Below, in pieces: positions 9,301 to 19,275 of a stretch of DNA of 64,000 nt. This DNA comes from Sinonovacula constricta. Taxonomy: Eukaryota > Mollusca > Bivalvia > Cardiida > Solecurtidae. A program made the translations under genes and the position numbers. The notes under the pieces were generated by a model. That model did not search any database. It was not told the origin of the DNA and saw only the letters and a program-made list of their open reading frames with translations. Every line of letters starts with the position of its first letter. Positions within the stretch are counted from its first letter, which is position 1. The DNA is taken from contig CM017573.1 in the NCBI GenBank assembly GCA_007844125.1, positions 9,956,710 to 10,020,709 of the forward strand, written 5' to 3'.

Positions 9301-10902
9301 CGAATCCGATTGTTCCAGCATATTTTCATCATACTTTAAGTCGGGTCACTCATTGGTGTTGGGCTCAGACAACGTATTTAAAACGTAAACGGGTCAATGT
9401 TTTAAAAGTGGTCTTTTTATTATTTCTATAATACATACCATATTTGTAGAAAAGGCGGACAAAGTCGATCTGACCACGTGACACTGCGACCAATAATGGC
9501 GTCTCTCCATCTTTTGCGGCGACGTTAACATTTGCTCCGCCTGACGTAAACAAAATAAACGTTACGCTATCAGTGCCCATGACATCAAATGGAAAATTTC
9601 TATTATTGTAAATACGATCTTGCCAAATGCGGCATCAAAAGCGAGGTCGTTGTTATAGTGATGTTTTTTCTTTATTTTTTCCTTCTTAAAATAAAAATCC
9701 GACGTATTAGGGATCAAATCATCTATATTTGGATTGACCTAACTTATAGTTCAACAACAAGATAACCTTTATTTCAAAGTCATCCTAAAGCGGACATGCT
9801 TGCCCAGTCTGGATTCCTTCGTGTCCAGGGACTTCTATTAAGAAAGGGTGGGTGACAGGTGATAACGCTACAAGCAAATGGGGTCGGGACGATAACAAAC
9901 AGGGTTTATTAAATATTTCGGTCATTTTTTTTTTTTTTTGGTTTTAGTGTACTAGGGTCAGAAGTTAACATCGAGTACACTTGCGGCAGTGCCGAAATAT
10001 ATATATATATACTGCAAAAATAAACATGTTTCATTGTTTTGTTACATCGTACTGACGGACGTGTCTTGGTAGAACGACCGGCACACAGCAGATCAGCTGT
10101 ATACAATACTTGTATGTTTATTGTCCCACCAAAAATATTCCAGTTATTTGGAGACGGTGTCTACTTGAAGCAGATACAGTGTTCCCTTCGCTGTGTATAG
10201 CATGCCGTGAACACCTGGCAAGATACCACACCCAGTCGCATTATCCTGACACCGGGCCAACCAGTCGTGTGAAATACCCTGATATTTGCTTGAGCGTTAG
10301 CAGGCCTTTTTTTAACGATCTTGGTATGTCGCGACCAAGGGCCTCCCGCTCCTCGAGTCGACGCTCTACCGATTGCACTACCAATTCGGGTGACATATTT
10401 TTATTCTACTACGGAAACCAAGTAAAAGAATATAGTAATTCTTACCATTTTTCAGTAGAGTTTCCGCCACCTCAAGCTGACCCATTTCCACAGTCACGTG
10501 CAAGGGCGTGTAACCATTGTTGTCCGCCCAGTTTGGATCACTTCCGGCCTCTATTAACTGCTGCGCTGGCTCAGTCTGCCCATACCTTGCCGCGTAAAAC
10601 AAGAGTGTTCTCCCCTGACTATCTGCCGCAGTGACGTCACCGCTTATACACGGACCGATCGTCATGCGCCTCTCTAACTTGGATGACCGCTTGGTTTGTC
10701 CTACGCGTTTTTTGAAAAGTCGCCTTCTTGTGGCGGATGGTGGGAGGGTGTTGATAGTAACTGAAGAGTTAGGCAGGGATGAATACTCCGTATTGCTGAG
10801 GCTCCATGTCGAACCCGTGTAGGACAGATCGTCACTGCCGTGGCGAGAGCGGGTGGGTATGGCCCACATAGACTGACTCCGAGCAATATTGCCAATCACC
10901 AT
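6168..10902 (-). CDS. Ankyrin-repeat protein, complete 318-aa spliced gene
   Basis: Four exons join in frame: 10446-10902, 9439-9540, 6908-7114 and 6168-6358 (957 nt, 318 codons plus stop). All introns are GT-AG and all are phase 1, so each junction falls in a glycine codon of an ankyrin loop. Residues 1-90 are Ser/Arg-rich and probably disordered, with a basic patch (RRRLFKKR at about 60-66) that could be a nuclear signal. Ankyrin repeats run at about 94-126, 127-160, 161-193, 194-226 and 227-261; G-TPL/TPI cores and VAE-LL helices are visible. The C-terminus (257-318) ends in a Ser/Arg-rich tail. The start ATG at 10902 is preceded by in-frame TGA at 10948-10950. Ankyrin arrays bind partner proteins; this one shows no catalytic or membrane segment. 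The ortholog is not recognised, so no symbol is given. Confidence 0.85.
6446..6772 (+). repeat. Intronic duplicated block (partner at 21383-21697)
   Basis: About 300 bp shared at high identity with 21383-21697, in the same orientation, including ACTACATTCGTCGACCGT and GAAATCTTCATCGGATTATG. It lies in the last intron of the ankyrin gene. Two copies with no visible terminal repeats suggest a dispersed repeat or small segmental duplication. Confidence 0.8.
6908..7114 (-). CDS. Ankyrin gene, coding exon 3
   Basis: 207 bp, phase 1 at both ends, acceptor TTTCAG|GA and donor TTAG|GTAAAC. Encodes residues 187-256: repeat 4 (EGNTPIYRAVERGWVDVAEF) and the degenerate, cysteine-containing repeat 5. Confidence 0.87.
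7177..7757 (+). mobile_element. TIR-B copy containing a TIR-G insert
   Basis: The GGTGGTATCCGACGGTTTGG end is at 7177. B sequence stops near 7250 and resumes with ATTGATGCCCTAGG at about 7661. It is truncated at about 7757, just before a second TIR-B end. It lies in the ankyrin gene's 2.3-kb intron. Confidence 0.75.
7255..7660 (+). mobile_element. TIR-G copy 1
   Basis: Starts AGTTTCCGCATCAATG and ends ACATGGAAACTATCT; the AGTTTCC ends are inverted. It shares GGCAGCCATCTTTG and AGTGGTGAGTTTAATACAGC with the copies at 31128 and 34035. Confidence 0.65.
7769..7975 (-). mobile_element. TIR-B, half copy
   Basis: GGTGGTATTCGACAGTTTGCC opens the CCTATATC-side half. It runs to TCTATAAATAAGATCG and is then lost. 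It is head-to-tail with the preceding copy. Confidence 0.75.
8063..8165. repeat. Poly-C run (26 nt) followed by A/CAA-rich tract
   Basis: C-run at 8063-8088, then about 75 nt of almost only A and C. Such runs are prone to assembly length error. Confidence 0.95.
8166..9044. other. Intron sequence without further features
   Basis: Part of the ankyrin gene's large intron. TIR-I-like words (GGCCGAGGTGTTTCGAGTGG) at about 9017-9037 are all I can place. Confidence 0.5.
9045..9124. repeat. 16-bp tandem repeat, 5 copies
   Basis: CGTACC/GGTACC recurs at exactly 9049, 9065, 9081, 9097 and 9113, with unit CGTACCAATTCCACTT. Confidence 0.9.
9439..9540 (-). CDS. Ankyrin gene, coding exon 2
   Basis: 102 bp, phase 1 at both ends, acceptor ACGTCAG|GC and donor AATATG|GTATGT. 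It encodes residues 153-187, the inner part of one repeat (KDGETPLLVAVSRGQIDFV). The splice to the next exon gives YKYGADINL, the expected loop between ankyrin repeats. Confidence 0.87.
10108..10400 (-). mobile_element. SINE-A in ankyrin intron 1
   Basis: Reverse of the SINE-A tail (GTCCCACCAAAAATATTCCAG), body (CATGCCGTGAACACCTGGCA) and head remnants (GGTATGTCGCGACC, then GACGCTCTACCGATTG). It ends about 45 bp before the splice donor at 10445. Confidence 0.75.
10446..10902 (-). CDS. Ankyrin gene, first coding exon
   Basis: Encodes residues 1-152 plus the first base of codon 153. The donor is AATG|GTAAGA at 10446/10445. It carries the basic N-terminal region, ankyrin repeat 1 (GRTLLFYAARYGQ) and most of repeat 2 (GYTPLHVTVEMGQLEVAETL). 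Confidence 0.85.
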
Positions 10903-10995
10903 GACTGTTGGTGGGTGGAGGTTCCAGTTCTGATGCCAATGGTGTGTTCAAATAACAGAAATCAAGTTATTGAAAGGTGTGACTCGGGTTCAGAC
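10903..10995 (-). other. 5' UTR part of the first coding exon
   Basis: A pyrimidine tract and acceptor (TTTCTTTTCAG) end at 10996, so the exon starts at 10995. In-frame TGA at 10948-10950 rules out an N-terminal extension within this exon. An upstream non-coding exon must lie further right; it was not located. Confidence 0.65.
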
Positions 10996-11119
10996 CTGAA
11001 AAGAAAGAAACAAGATATGTTAATATCTGTACTGCTACTACTACCACTAGAAAAACAAGAAGAAAAGGAAGAAGAAAAAAAGAAAAAGAACTAGTCGAAA
11101 AAGGATGAGAAGTCGAAAA

Positions 11120-11345
11120 GGTCATACAGTGACTGGGTGTGGTATCATGCCAGGTGCTCACGGCATGCTACACACAGTGAAGGCAGCACTATATCTGCTT
11201 CATGTGGACACCGTCTCCAGGTAACTGAAATTCTGTTGGTGGGACAATAAACCCAACAAAAAAAAAAGCTATACACAGTGAAGGCAGCACTATATCTGCT
11301 TCAAGTGGACACCGTCTCCAGATATTGTATACGCTTATCCCACCA
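11120..11345 (+). mobile_element. SINE-A, 5'-truncated, two tail units
   Basis: Starts in the body (GACTGGGTGTGGTATCATGCC) and carries two tail units separated by an A-run. The head is missing. Confidence 0.75.
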
Positions 11346-11650
11346 AAAAATCAACAATAAATAATTGTAGGGGAATTCGGGACCTTTTTTTTTTGTGTGT
11401 ACATAAATGCGGCGAACGCATCTTGTCTTTAGATTATGAATTTTGTTTATTGATGATCGGTTAACTTTTAAACTGATTTAAATGTTTAAAAAAAAATAGC
11501 ACCGATATTTTCATCGGAACTGACGCGACCTTCTGCAGTACACGTTATTAAACACTCCTTAACCGGAAGTATATATATTTATCACATAACCTACCGCGCG
11601 AACGTGGGGCAACACTCATGCGTTAATTTTGGTAACTCACTAGTTAGTTA

Positions 11651-11687
11651 TCGTAGTGTGACGTCATTGTCGTAGTGTGACGTCATT
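11651..11687. promoter_or_regulatory. Duplicated CRE-like sites
   Basis: A 19-bp unit (TCGTAGTGTGACGTCATTG) is present twice, placing the full CRE palindrome TGACGTCA at 11659-11666 and 11678-11685. It lies upstream of the ankyrin gene's visible exons and could be promoter material, but no transcription start is known. Confidence 0.35.
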
Positions 11688-11967
11688 AAGTATGTGTGGC
11701 GTATATGCCATTTCCCGATCACTTTGTTGTCGCCGTTTTATGCATTTTGTTGGACAATTTCATTTAAATTAATAAATAGATAACATTTTAGTCATGTTAT
11801 AAACGAATCTGTTCCCTTTGTGTGGAAAATGGTCGAGTAAAAACTGGAACTATATTTTGTGCGGATTCTTCCAAACCGAATTACACATGTCAAGGCCGAC
11901 TGTTCATACTATAAAAAGATTATGCGTTGTAAACAAAAACAGCTGGTGTTTTGGTTATGTGATAAAT

Positions 11968-12114
11968 AGAATCTAATATTCGTGTTCATTAGATATTGAA
12001 AATATTAAACTCGTTGTCTAAAATGATACGAAACGCGGCAGAGCCTCGTTTCGTATCATTTCATCCAACTCATTTAATACTTTCAGTATCTAATGGACAC
12101 TCATATCAGATCCT
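11968..12114. repeat. Foldback element, 68-bp arms
   Basis: Arms 11968-12035 and 12047-12114 pair imperfectly around an 11-nt loop. The inner 15 bp (AAATGATACGAAACG) are exact; outer words such as ATTAGATA(T/C)TGAAA also pair. It could be a small MITE or a cruciform-forming site. Confidence 0.85.
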
Positions 12115-12704
12115 CTACATATCTCATGTTTCCGACGTTACGTCCACTTTCTTCAGTTATCTCGCTAAATAAGCACGTGACTGCTGACTCATTCCGCACT
12201 CCGACGTTACGTGTGTAAAAACGTCGACGGTGCAGACGTAAAAAAATGCCCCATGGCCGATTAGTTGGTCGTTAATTGACAGACATGATGAACAACCTAA
12301 TGACATGTAAACTCAACTAAGCTCAATTTTTCATAACTCAGCAATATTAGGATTTTCTTTTCCCGTTGACAGAAATGGCCTTTGACATTTACTTTACGCA
12401 AGTTTAGCCGAATTTATTACTATGTTTCGATACATAAAATTTTACTTCAGTATTTAAGTTAGTCCGTAAACCAACTATCGAAGATCGACCTGAAAGAATC
12501 GCAACAATCCGAACAACAACTAAATGTGCTTAAGATTTTTACTATTTGCTTACAATATTTTGTTGCTTGTATGTTCCTATGTGTGATGTTGAAACACATG
12601 TTTTTGGTAATTGTATAAGTAAAATATATAGAAGATTTGTGTCGATTTCGGCGTATCATCGCATCTTATGTCGTAAATTGTAGTAGAAAAATATTTATTT
12701 TCAC
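12115..12704. other. Spacer with repeated ACGTTACGT words
   Basis: CCGACGTTACGT occurs at about 12131 and 12202, with CACGTGACT between. No gene seen. Confidence 0.4.
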
Positions 12705-12705
12705 C

Positions 12706-13390
12706 ATGATTGAAAATATAATTTTCTAGAACCACGAGGGATAGGGTTTGCCGGCATTTTTTGCCGATACTGTGCAGCGACATTTTTATCATTATAGTAC
12801 AGGGGCACTTATGAGGTGCCCAAGGACTGAAACCGGCCGGTCCATTATACTGACGCCGAAGAGTCAGGCGTCATGCTGCCCCCTTAGCCCCGAGCGTTAG
12901 GATGGAAGCCACTACTAACAACTTTTAAGTCTTTGGTTTGACCCGGCCGGGTTTCGAACCCACGACCTGCCGATCCGCAAGCCGACGCTCTACAACCTGA
13001 GCTATTTTCTATAACCACGAGAGAAAATATAATTTTCTATAACCACGAGAGACAATATAATTTTCTATAACCACGAATGAAAATATAATTTTATATAACC
13101 ACGAATGAAAATATTATTCTATATAACCACGAATGAAAATATAATTTTCTATAACCACGAGTGTAAATATAATTTTCTATAACCACGAATGAAAACATAA
13201 TTTTCTATAACCACGAATGAAAATATTAATTTCTATAACCACGACAGAAAATATAATTTTCTATAACCACGGGTGTAAATATATTTTTTATAACCAAGAG
13301 TGACAATATTAATTTCTATAACAACGAGTGACAACATAATTTTCTATAACCACGAGTGACAATATTAATTTCTATAACCATATCTGCTAA
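12706..13390. repeat. 28-bp minisatellite split by a SINE
   Basis: Unit CTATAACCACGAATGAAAATATAATTTT (given here as type only) recurs every 28 bp from 13009 to about 13388, roughly 13 copies. One more unit lies at 12706-12734 on the other side of the SINE-C insertion. Confidence 0.9.
12735..13004 (-). mobile_element. SINE-C copy 1
   Basis: On the minus strand the tRNA-like head has TAGAGCGTCGGCTTGCGG and GGGTTCGAAACCCGG. The body follows (CCTAACGCTCGGGGCTAAGG) and the end is GCCGGCAAACCC. Both sides read TTTTCTA(G/T)AACCACGAG, so it inserted within the minisatellite. Confidence 0.8.
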
Positions 13391-13403
13391 TCCTTTTAAT
13401 ATC

Positions 13404-13890
13404 TGCTACTTTTTTATGATTGCAAGCTACACCGTATTGTTGCAAGCTACACTGTTCAAAAGACGAAGAACTCCTTCCTCTGAAAGTGGTCTCACAGAAC
13501 AACTGCGATTTCGTATTACTGACTGCTACATTATCGTCCCCATCAAAAATGCATACCATAAGAGGCACCGCTCTCAAGAGCGGCGCAAACAAACTGCATT
13601 GTGAACATCGGCATACTCAGTTCTTTTTTCCCTTCTTTTTATGTTGTTGTTTGCTTGTTGTTTTTTGTTGCTTTTTTTAAATATAACCTCGCCAAATAGC
13701 TGCGAATTTCTATAAATGCCCGCTACCTTTTCATTAATACAAACTACGCTTTATTGTTGCAAGCTACGCTGTTAAAAGACGGAATACCCGGTTCTTTTCC
13801 CTGAAAACGATCACACAGAACAACTGCGATTTCCTATTATTATCCGCTACATTATCAACCCCATAAAAAAGGCATTACATAAGAGGCACC
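13404..13890. repeat. Two diverged direct copies of a roughly 190-bp block
   Basis: 13404-13610 and 13700-13890 share TTGTTGCAAGCTAC(A/G)CTGTT, ACAGAACAACTGCGATTTC and ATAAGAGGCACC. An inverted third copy lies at 21215-21378. No coding frame is shared between them. Confidence 0.8.
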
Positions 13891-14332
13891 ACTCTCCAAT
13901 CATGATTTGGTTGTACAGGGAGACATGGACCATTTCACAATCAGTTTTACTACTAATGCGACTTCAGTGTAATTCGTTTTTTACACGCTACTTAGAAGAA
14001 TTGTTGCATGGCGGAAAAAACCACATGTCTAGACATTAAGCTAATTTTAAAGTTAATGTGGGGGTTAATATTATATTAATGTAAATAAAAAACTGACAAC
14101 GGGTTAGACTTTGATAGAACTGTTGATAACGAAGTCGATAACCGACAGAACGTAACCTTATAGGGAGAAATCTAGGTCGCTAGACACATTTATCTTGGCC
14201 CATTTTATTTTTTTACTTTCCAGCAGAAAATTACCAAGGAATGAATTTTATTAAAAAAAAAGTGTTCGTTAAATCTACATTGGCTGCAATTTTAGACAAA
14301 AAGTGATTAAAAACTAAAACCATTATCATAGA
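13891..14332. other. Spacer
   Basis: No gene or family repeat recognised. Confidence 0.5.
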
Positions 14333-14870
14333 GGTAGAAGTAGTAGTAGTAAAAGTAGAAGTAGTTGTAATAGAAGTGGTAGTAGCAGTAGAAGCAGCAA
14401 TAGCAGTAGTACCAGCAGCAGTAGTAGTAGTAAAAGTAGTAGTAGAAGTAGTAGTAGCAGTAGTAATAGTAATAGAAACAGTAGTAGTGGTAAAAGTAGT
14501 AGTAGTAGTTGCAGCAGTAGAAGTAGCAGTAGTAGTAACAGAAGTGGTAGTAGCAGTAGCCGCAGAAGTAGTAGTAGTAGCAGCAGCAACAGCAGTAGTA
14601 GTAGTAATAGAAGTGGTAGTAGCAGTAGTAGACGTAGTAGCAGCAACAGAAGTAGTAGTAATAGAAATTATAGTAACAGCAGCAGCAGTAACAGCAGCAG
14701 TAATAGTAGTGATCGTGGTAGCAATCGTAGTAGTGGTGGTAGTAGTCAGCGAAATAGTAGTGGCTGTAGTAAAAGTAGTAGTGGTAGCAGCAGCAGAAGT
14801 AGTAGTTATAAAAGTTATTACAAGTAGTAGTTGTAGTAATCGCAGTTGTAGTCGTAGTGGTCGTTGGTGA
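14333..14870. repeat. AGT/AGC trinucleotide-rich tract
   Basis: More than 500 bp of interrupted (AGT)n/(AGC)n. Poly-Leu and Val/Ala frames on both strands result from the repeat alone. Confidence 0.95.
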
Positions 14871-14964
14871 AGTAGAAAAAAAGGCGTGCGATTATTATTG
14901 TGTTATTTATTTTGTGAGTTGTAATGAAACTGGCTACAAATCAGAAAACAACAATTTTGCGGAG

Positions 14965-15195
14965 GGGCCCGTGTAACCCCTCTTACTGCTTAGCCCCTCA
15001 CCGCGTGGGTTCGAGTCCCGTTCGGGGCGAAGGACTTAATGTGGGAAGGCCTTTCAGCTAACTTGCGGTGCGCCGGTGGTTCTACCCAGACATTTATATG
15101 GGGTCTTCTTCCACCAAAAGCTGGACGTTGCTATAATGATCAAGATAGGTCGCTGCAATGGATTTATTTATTTTTTTAAAAAAAAATCATAAAAC
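14965..15195 (+). mobile_element. SINE-D copy
   Basis: tRNA-like head with B box GGGTTCGAGTCCCG. The body has GGTGCGCCGGTGGTTCTACC and TGGACGTTGCTATAATGATC, and the end is T/A-rich. The A-box side is decayed (GCCCGTGTAACCCC). Confidence 0.75.
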
Positions 15196-15680
15196 AAAAT
15201 TTTGCAATTTTTTACCTGGTGTGTTAACACAGTCACTTTAGCTGATACGGCTGAAGTCTTTACACCTATCCCCAGTTCCTACACAGACACATAAAGTCTT
15301 CACATATAGTCCACCTTTGTAAAATGAAATATGAACCCCTGCGATACTGTGCGTGTTGTTTTAAACAGAAGCACAGTGACATAATGTGAAAAACATTTTT
15401 TTTACTGCCTGACAGTGATTTGAGTTATCCAGAACTTCAATTTCGCGTCAACGACTAGCTGAGTTCATATACCTTGTTTGTAGCAAATAGCAAGTTTCGA
15501 ACAGTTGTCACGCGCGGAGCGGGAGGTGTGAGGTCACGGCGGTACGTCTGTACCCGTGTTAATAAGAAATATTTTGAGTAATTGCTGTGTCAGCGATGGT
15601 CGTCGTAGCAAAGTTTTTTTTCGATTGGTGAAATGGTTGTTATGAGGTAAAAAGGTAAAATGATTGTTATGATAGAGGTG
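15196..15680. other. Spacer
   Basis: No gene or repeat family recognised. Confidence 0.5.
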
Positions 15681-16085
15681 TAGTAGTAGTAGTGATAGTG
15701 GTAGTAGTTGTGGTGGTGGTTGTAGTAGTGATAGTGGTAGTAGTTGTGGTGGTGGTTGTAGTAGTGATAGTGGTAGTAGTTGTGGTGGTAGTTGTAGTAG
15801 TGATAGTGGTAGTAGTTGTGGTGGTGGTTGTAGTAGTGATAGTGGTAGTAGTTGTGGTGGTGGTTGTAGTAGTGATAGTGGTAGTAGTTGTGGTGGTGGT
15901 TGTAGTAGTGATAGTGGTAGTAGTTGTGGTGGTGGTTGTAGTAGTGATAGTGGTAGTAGTTGTGGTGGTGGTTGTAGTAGTGATAGTGGTAGTAGTTGTG
16001 GTGGTGGTTGTAGTAGTGATAGTGGTAGTAGTTGTGGTGGTGGTTGTAGTAGTGATTGTGGTAGTAGTTGTGGTGGTAGTTGTAG
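15681..16085. repeat. 36-bp minisatellite, about 11 copies
   Basis: Unit TGTAGTAGTGATAGTGGTAG... with GTTGTGGTGGTGGT, repeated with very few changes. The 36-bp period gives a 12-residue V/I or T/I repeat in long open frames, which are not genes. Confidence 0.95.
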
Positions 16086-16120
16086 TAGTGGTAGTAGCAG
16101 TAGTAGTAGTAGCAGTAGTA

Positions 16121-16156
<36 letters not shown>

Positions 16157-16427
16157 ATAATAATAGAAGTAGTAGGAGGAGGAGAAGTAGTTGTAGTAGT
16201 AGTAGCAGTAGTAGTAGCAGTAAGTAGCAGTAGTAGTAGCAGTAGTAGTAGTAGTAGCAGTAGTAGTAGCAGTAGTAGTAGCAGTAGTAGTAGTAGTAGT
16301 AGTAGCAGTAGTAGTAGTAGCAGTAGTAGTAGCAGAAGTATTAGTAGTAGCAGTAGTAGTAGAAGTAGTAGCAGCAGTAGCAGTAGTAGCAGTAGTAGTA
16401 GCAGAAGTATTAGTAGTAGCAGTAGTA

Positions 16428-16467
<40 letters not shown>

Positions 16468-16541
16468 AAGTAGTAGTAGTAGTAGTAGCAGTAGCAGTAG
16501 TAGCAGTAGTAGTAGCAGAAGTATTAGTAGTAGCAGTAGTA

Positions 16542-16607
<66 letters not shown>

Positions 16608-16613
16608 TAGTAG
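16086..16613. repeat. AGT/AGC trinucleotide tract
   Basis: Continues directly from the minisatellite. A subblock with AGCAGAAGTATTAGTAGTAG recurs near 16330, 16400 and 16512, so the tract has higher-order structure. Confidence 0.95.
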
Positions 16614-17009
16614 AAAAAGAAATCGTAGGTAAAACATGTGGCGAATACAACAAACAATCGAAATGATAGTTGGGAGTCAATAATTTTGTCATTGTAATGT
16701 TGTTGTTTTTTAATAACAAACAACAAACAACTTTTAAAAAATAAAATTATAACGTGCATTTGTTCTCGATTGATCCCTTTATTTAGAATAAACTTTATAT
16801 ATTGGCAGTTTTTTACATTGAACGCCTTCTTTGCAAATACATAGTTCACGTTAATATTGTCACGTATTAAGTTAGATAGCTAAAATTAGATTAATTAGCA
16901 GGGTAATTTGCACACCGTTAAAGGCATGACAACGCTTGGTGAGTCATTCGTGTTCAATTATAATTTATCAATATATTTTCCCCTAAAGGGAGTCATTTTC
17001 AGACACTTT
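16614..17009. other. AT-rich spacer
   Basis: No gene or repeat family recognised. Confidence 0.5.
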
Positions 17010-17612
17010 TTTTACCGGGTAAGGTAGCACAATCGAGACAGATACGAAAGGTCAAGGGTTCAAACCCGGATCGCGACTAAGTAAAGTCATTAAAAAGAAT
17101 AGTGATAAAGTCAGCTCAATTAAAGCAAATGTAAGTTTAGTTCTTCGACTGCTTGGTCAGGTATCAGGATTATGTGACAGGGTGTGGTATCATGCCAGGT
17201 GTTCACGGCATGCTATCCTCGGTGGAGGCAACACTTTATCTGCTTCAAGTGGAAACTGTCTCCAGATAACGGAAATACTGTTGGTGGGACGATAAACCCA
17301 ATAAACGAACATGCTATACATAGTGAAGGCAGCACTATATCTGCTCCAAGTGGACACTGTCTCCAGATAACTGAAATAATGTTGGTGGGACGATAAACCC
17401 AATAAACAAACATGCTATACACAGTGAGGCTGCATTATATATCGGCTTCAAGTGGACACCGTCTCCATTTAACTGAAATGCTTTTGGTGGGACGATAAAC
17501 CCAGAAAACAAACATGCTATACACAGTGAAGGCAGCACTATATCTGCTTCATGTGGACACCGTCTCCAGATTACTGAAATACTGTTGGTGGGACGATAAA
17601 CACTGCAAACAA
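17010..17612 (+). mobile_element. SINE-A with head, body and four tail units
   Basis: A box TAGCACAATCG and B box GGTTCAAACCC lie at about 17024-17070. The body is GTGTGGTATCATGCCAGGTG, followed by four tandem tail units at about 17215-17612. The variant head (GGTAGCACAATCGAGACAG) is shared with the copy at 18965. Confidence 0.8.
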
Positions 17613-17711
17613 ACGGGACCATTTTCACAAATCTTGAAACGGTCAAGTCCCTGATCTTGATCACAATTAATTATTCACTACAAAAACTTATAAATCATTT
17701 GCAGTTGCAGT

Positions 17712-17965
17712 TGGGCGCCCGTGGCCGAGTGGTTGGAGTCGCTGACTTGTAACTCCTCAGCCGCTCACAGCGTGAGTTCGAGTCCCGGTCGGGGCAAAAA
17801 CTCTCATGTGGGGAGGTTTTCCAGCTAACCTGCGGTGCGCCAGTGGTTCTACACAGATATAAGTCTGCGGTATTTCTCTATCAATAATTAGCTGGACGTC
17901 GCCAAATACTTTGGTAAGACCCGATCATAATTGTGTTGGTGCCATGTAACAAAACACAAAACAAA
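17712..17965 (+). mobile_element. SINE-D, well-preserved head
   Basis: GGGCGCCCGTGGCCGAGTGG and GAGTTCGAGTCCCGG make a tRNA-Leu/Ser-like head with both promoter boxes. Body GCGGTGCGCCAGTGGTTCTA, then AGCTGGACGTCGCCAA. The best head of this family here. Confidence 0.8.
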
Positions 17966-18292
17966 CATCATTTGGCAATTAAAAACAACAACAAATATTG
18001 TTCCAAAACATCCTTGTTTCACTGTAAGCTACTGTTTTCGGAGCTGTACTTTTTTATAGCTAAGCCCTAACGCCGTATTCGTAAATTATGTGAACGCCCT
18101 TTCGACCATGTACGAATTTGAGTATATAATTGTATACACTTTTTTATATACTCAACAAACGAAAAAAAAATGTAAATAAGATAGGACAACACAAGTCTTG
18201 TTAAGATCTGTGTTTTCCTCAACACCTTAATATACAATATTTTTATGCAGTTACAACTGTATTAATACTTTTTCTGCAAAAGAAACCCCATC
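17966..18292. other. AT-rich spacer
   Basis: No gene or repeat family recognised. Confidence 0.5.
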
Positions 18293-18480
18293 ATATCGAA
18301 CAACAACAACGACGACAACAGCAACATCAGCAGCAACAACAGTAGCAACAACAACGACCATGACGACGACAACAGCAGCAGCAACAAAAACAAGAACAAC
18401 AGCAGCAGCAACAAAAGCAACAACATCATCAGCCAGAATGACGACGGCAACAACAACAACAGCAACAACACAAAAATAAG
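18293..18480. repeat. CAA/CAG trinucleotide tract
   Basis: (CAA)n mixed with CAG and GAC, about 190 bp. The Leu-rich minus-strand frame is a shadow. Confidence 0.9.
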
Positions 18481-18831
18481 AATAAGTTTAAAAAATGCTG
18501 CTATATAATACTCATATAGGTTTCAATATGGAGACATAAGACGCTGTATTTCTCGCGAAAAGTTATTAACAAAACAAACAACAACCTTCAATTAGTAAAT
18601 AAAACTTCCATGATTACCATTATAAGTAAAGATTGATTTTATGCCGTAACATCCTCTTTCGGGGCTTGTATTTGTCGGCCCATTAAACGACCTTTTACCG
18701 ACCTAATCTGCGATCTGAATACATGCAAACTACCGCTAATGCAAATTTATAATGCAAATTCGGTGTTCATCTTTTACCGCAGTTGGTTGTCAAATAAATG
18801 CTTCCCGGTCCGTTTTGCCTGGATTTTTTTG
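18481..18831. other. Spacer
   Basis: No gene or repeat family recognised. Confidence 0.5.
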
Positions 18832-18940
18832 TGACCTCGGCCCGACACAGTTATGGTCATATTGGCAATGTCCTGCAATTTACTGGTGGAGGATGACCGG
18901 ACTTATGCCTGGGTAGAACCACCGGCGCACCGCAGTTTCG
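18832..18940 (-). mobile_element. SINE-D body fragment
   Basis: Reverse of the body from GGTGCGCCGGTGGTTCTACC to CAGGACATTGCCAATATGACC. The head is lost. Confidence 0.65.
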
Positions 18941-18964
18941 CCACTTAACATTTTCAGACACTTC

Positions 18965-19275
18965 TTTTTTACTGGGTCAGGTAGCACAATCGGTACAGGT
19001 ACAGAAGGTCAAGGGTTCGAACCCGGATCGCGAAAAGTAAAGTCATTAAAACGAATAGTGATATAGTCCGCTGAATTATGTTAAAGCAAATGTAAGTTAA
19101 GTTCCTCGACAGCTTGGTCAGGTATCAGGATTATGTGACTGGGTGTGGTATCATGCCAGGTGTTCACGGCATGCTATACACAGTAAAGGCAACACTATAT
19201 CTGCTTCAAGTGGACACTGTCTCCAGATAACTGAAATACTGTTGGTGGGACGATAAACACAATAAACAAACATGC
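18965..19275 (+). mobile_element. SINE-A, single tail unit
   Basis: Head GGTAGCACAATCGGTACAG and GGGTTCGAACCCGG, the same variant as at 17010, then the body and one tail unit ending AATAAACAAACATGC. Confidence 0.8.

Noticed and set aside
10110..10634. 174-codon plus-strand frame
   Set aside because: It is SINE-A sequence followed by the antisense of the ankyrin exon.
14326..14870. Poly-Leu and Val/Ala-rich frames
   Set aside because: Products of the AGT/AGC tract.
15590..16849. Open frames of 419, 350 and 324 codons on both strands
   Set aside because: They read straight through the 36-bp and trinucleotide repeats; every strand and frame is open because the periods are multiples of three.
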